From the NCBI GenBank assembly GCA_031292055.1, contig JARLHV010000040.1:58424-122423 (forward strand): a DNA stretch of 64,000 nt. The letters run 5' to 3'. Position 1 is the stretch's first letter, and every line of letters begins with the position of its first letter. Shown here piece after piece: positions 61,753 to 64,000 of the stretch. Source of the DNA: Desulfosporosinus sp. (lineage in GTDB: Bacteria; Bacillota; Desulfitobacteriia; Desulfitobacteriales; Desulfitobacteriaceae). Below the pieces are notes generated by a model. It made no database searches and was not told the origin of the DNA. It worked only from the letters and a program-made list of their open reading frames with translations. The position numbers were made by a program, and so were the translations under genes.

Positions 61753-62350
61753 TTAGTTCGGTCCACCCAGTTTTCGGATTTCTTCTTTAGGCAAACCTGT
61801 GATTTCTGCTATTTCCTCTATACTCATACCTTTAAGCTGCAGCTTCTTTGCGGCTACTCTCATTGCCTCAAGACTACCTTCCCGGCGACCCTCATCTTTT
61901 ACCTCTTCTTCCAACGCTCGTAAAACTTTGCTCATCCTCAACACCTCCAGTAGCTTTCGTGTGTATTCCCGGTCAATAAAGTTGATAGTTAATAGATCCA
62001 CAGTTTAACACCTGCGGTGCATCACTAATTCCTGCTCCGTACACGACATAAGTTTGAATCGTTTTATGGCGCTTTCGGTACAGGGCCACGTCGTACTCCA
62101 TAAACCGCGCCAATTCCTCAGGTCCTTGAGTGCTCTGAAATTCCAAGTGTAAATAACTATCGTCAGCCAAGTAAAAGACAAAATCCATCGTTTTCTCTTG
62201 AACCGTTATGGTAAGTAGATTGGCTGGTTCGGCACGAACAATGGGTGCCGTGTTAATATCATAGAAGCCTAAGACTCAGTTTGCAAATATCTCTGTCAAA
62301 GATTTAAAGATAATATCCTTGTGGTGATACGATATTTCAGTATTTCCCAA
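61753..62350 (-). pseudogene. Rpn-family nuclease/transposase, broken
   Basis: The frame starts at TTG 62350 (after GAGAGG) and reads through YHHKDIIFKSLTEIFAN to an in-frame TGA at 62276-62278, then VLGFYDINTAPIVRAEPANL and MDFVFYLADDSYLHLEFQST with the PD-(D/E)xK pattern. Near 61975-62000 the frame shifts and a middle segment is missing, leaving the C-terminal coil with the helix SIEEIAEITGLPKEEI. At least one stop and one frameshift make it nonfunctional. The intact family moves DNA through RecA-independent recombination. Confidence 0.8.
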
Positions 62351-62891
62351 GTTCGTTTATCCCTCTCTTTTTCTTTATATAGTAAGTTATGTTTTTAACC
62401 ACACAATTTACTATGCGTCACGGTCAGCAGCGGTCGAGCCAATAGCCACCTTACTCTCATATTATACCAAATTATCGTTTGACTTTCACCACAAAGCCAA
62501 AATTCCCTCACCAGCAGCCCTACTTTTCATTTCTTCACTGTGTGTAAAAGGTATCCAAGATAACTATTGACTCTCTAGCTGCGAATGTGACACAATTACA
62601 TCGTGTAACATTAAAGAATCCCTGAAAAGCCTGTCGTTAACAACCCCCAAGGATTCCTCCCAATTGTCTGAATTACTCTCGATTATCGTCGAATTTTCCA
62701 AGATAATAAAGTGTCCAGGAACCTGTCCAGAACGGGGACCATCGGGAGTCGTTCCGGCGAGTATGAGGATACAGCCTGGCACAATTCCCAAACTGTCGGA
62801 CCCGAGTTTTATCACGGTAGAAGCACTGGTTACCCAGCACTCCCCGCACAAATAAGTTGGTGTCAGGCACCAGGTTCTCTGCTACAGAACT
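62351..62891. other. Intergenic region with REP-like repeats, no certain gene
   Basis: About 540 bases. GGTGTCAGGCACC (around 62852-62865) is a perfect inverted repeat resembling REP-type units. AGTGTCCAGGAACCTGTCCA near 62709 shares CCAGGAACCTG with 61691. A minus-strand frame (62564-62851, 95 residues) starts at GTG without a ribosome binding site and shows no known similarity. Confidence 0.4.
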
Positions 62892-63587
62892 CTAGAATTC
62901 TCTTCTGGTATAGAATCTCAAAGAAAGGAAAACCGAAACTGTCGTTAAAATCAAAGCTAGAACTAACAAATAACTGGCGATTTGCCAATCTGCTTCAGTT
63001 TGCAGCCAGTTACCGAGTCTTCCCATAATGGCTATTATATTTCGCAAAATGGAGTTGCGCGTCCCTCTATCATATACATGCATAATGGATACCATAGGTA
63101 ATAAAAAGATAGAGGCAATAAATAGGATTGATCCGACCATTCTGGATCGGAGATAGCCAAACTTGAAGTAAATCGGAAAATAGATAGAAATCAAAATAAC
63201 CATAGCGACCAAAGCACTGGCAATTTCTGCTAAAGAAATCGGGCTTATGAGGATAGGGATCATCCTTATCCCTATGACGGTCACCACACTCCGAGCGAGA
63301 AGGAAAAAGAGGATCACGAGGGCAGCATAGAGGAAAACGGAAAGATATTTGGCGAAGACAATGTCCTTCCGACGCAGGGGGAGACTATTCAACATTATTT
63401 CGGAATTATTTTTGTCATCCTGAGTTATGACTTGAAGCATAAGCATGTAGGTTACCACAACTGTGCCAACACTGAGGGCTCCACCTGGCATGGTTCTGAA
63501 GGCATAGAGCGCAAAGAGCCCATATAATGGAGCTAACCACAGGGAGCGTTTCAAAATCAGGAGATCTTTCTGCACTAAATTAACCAT
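62892..63587 (-). CDS. ABC-2 type transporter permease
   Basis: A 231-residue polytopic protein, about six hydrophobic segments. It fits the ABC2_membrane_2 family found next to BcrA/YtrB-like ATPases. It lacks any soluble domain. The substrate could be a peptide antibiotic or another amphiphile. ATG 63587 follows GGGGAGAG and overlaps the ATPase stop by eight bases, so it is translationally coupled. Downstream of it comes only repeat-like sequence. Confidence 0.82.
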   Translation of the reverse strand: MVNLVQKDLLILKRSLWLAPLYGLFALYAFRTMPGGALSVGTVVVTYMLMLQVITQDDKNNSEIMLNSLPLRRKDIVFAKYLSVFLYAALVILFFLLARSVVTVIGIRMIPILISPISLAEIASALVAMVILISIYFPIYFKFGYLRSRMVGSILFIASIFLLPMVSIMHVYDRGTRNSILRNIIAIMGRLGNWLQTEADWQIASYLLVLALILTTVSVFLSLRFYTRREF

Positions 63588-64000
63588 GCTGCTCTCCCCT
63601 CATTGTATAAAGCATGATATCCTCCAAAGTCGGCTTTTCTACGATAGCCCGCTCTTTAAAGTGGCGGTGGGCCTTCTCTTTATCTCGTACCAGCCCTTCA
63701 AACCCAAATTTATTAGTTTTTATACCAATGAAAAGACTTTTGGTTTCTTCGTCGAGCATATCATTGGCCCCTTTAACTATCCCGTATTTCTCCAGGACGT
63801 CATCCTTAGGGGAGCTCAAGACGATTTCACCGTGATTAATAAAGGTCACGAAGTCGGCAATCTTATCTAGATCCGAGGTGATGTGAGTGGAAAAAAAGAC
63901 GGACTTACGCTCATCCTGGATCAGGGTAGCCAGGATTTCTAAGAGCTCACTGCGTGCCATCGGATCAAGGCCAGAGGTCGGCTCATCCATGATTAAGAGC
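63580..64000 (-). CDS. ABC transporter ATP-binding protein (5' part outside window)
   Basis: The C-terminal part of an ATPase reaching the window edge, 140 codons seen. The first residues visible are LLIMDEPTSGLDPMARSELL, the Walker B and D-loop; FFSTHITSDLDKIADFVTFI contains the His switch. Walker A and the signature lie beyond 64000. A helical tail (about the last 60 residues) is typical of BcrA/YxlF-like exporters. Coupled with the permease gene. Confidence 0.9.
   Translation of the reverse strand, partial: LLIMDEPTSGLDPMARSELLEILATLIQDERKSVFFSTHITSDLDKIADFVTFINHGEIVLSSPKDDVLEKYGIVKGANDMLDEETKSLFIGIKTNKFGFEGLVRDKEKAHRHFKERAIVEKPTLEDIMLYTMRGEQHG

Noticed and set aside
62564..62851. Minus-strand frame of 95 residues near the ABC-2 genes
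   Set aside because: GTG start without a ribosome binding site, inside REP-like sequence; no similarity seen.

Overview
The window looks like a chromosomal segment of an anaerobic, endospore-forming Firmicute of the Desulfosporosinus/Desulfitobacterium type (Peptococcaceae sensu lato). The evidence is a small acid-soluble spore protein, a spore-type GH18 hydrolase, a CWB2-repeat amidase, formate-THF ligase beside a three-component corrinoid O-demethylase operon, LarC, ferritin-like and rubredoxin-flavin proteins, and strong AGGAGG-type ribosome binding sites. The genus is inferred from gene content only. No rRNA, tRNA or CRISPR array was seen.

Positions 1-34000 are mostly housekeeping genes: a PAS/GGDEF sensor cut by the window edge, a YtoI-like DRTGG/CBS regulator, a small spore-protein pair, a GH18 hydrolase, a TagO/WecA-type transferase, TrmL, an FmdB zinc ribbon, aconitase, an AlaR/AlaT-like pair, QueG, a rubredoxin-flavin reductase, a CCA-adding enzyme, a lipid kinase, an M29 aminopeptidase, an RluA-type synthase, YwbE, methionine aminopeptidase and the amidase. 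These are followed by an Fe3+/2-AEP-type ABC transporter with an HD-domain enzyme and a divergent LysR regulator, a GGDEF-EAL-CBS-GGDEF protein, a DUF362 ferredoxin-like protein and an OmpR/HK two-component system with a SHOCT protein.

Positions 34000-47500 hold small membrane proteins, a ferritin-like protein, larC, an unusual fusion of an ECF sigma factor with anti-sigma and LolA/RseB-like domains, and a C1 block (fhs, DUF2284, UroD-type methyltransferase I, corrinoid protein, methyltransferase II) with a divergent PucR-type regulator. A class II Fic protein follows, whose 3' end abuts an IS66 transposase remnant.

Positions 47573-60636 are the most distinctive region: seven co-directional, tightly packed genes encoding a secreted, membrane-anchored vWA protein, a tubulin/FtsZ-like GTPase of 1162 aa, a large protein of unknown fold, a small beta-rich protein, a zinc-ribbon P-loop GTPase, a GAP1-N2-like protein and a zinc-ribbon two-helix membrane protein. 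This resembles the GTPase-centred conflict or signalling clusters described by comparative genomics, here combined with a tubulin-like protein and a surface vWA sensor. The 5' end of the cluster abuts about 1.1 kb of structured, IS200/IS605-like noncoding sequence.

Positions 60640-64000 are decayed mobile-element sequence (a stem-loop-rich region, an Rpn-family pseudogene, REP-like repeats) and the end of an ABC-2 transporter operon cut by the window edge. Other decayed genes are an mscL fragment beside map and a GIY-YIG fragment beside the amidase.
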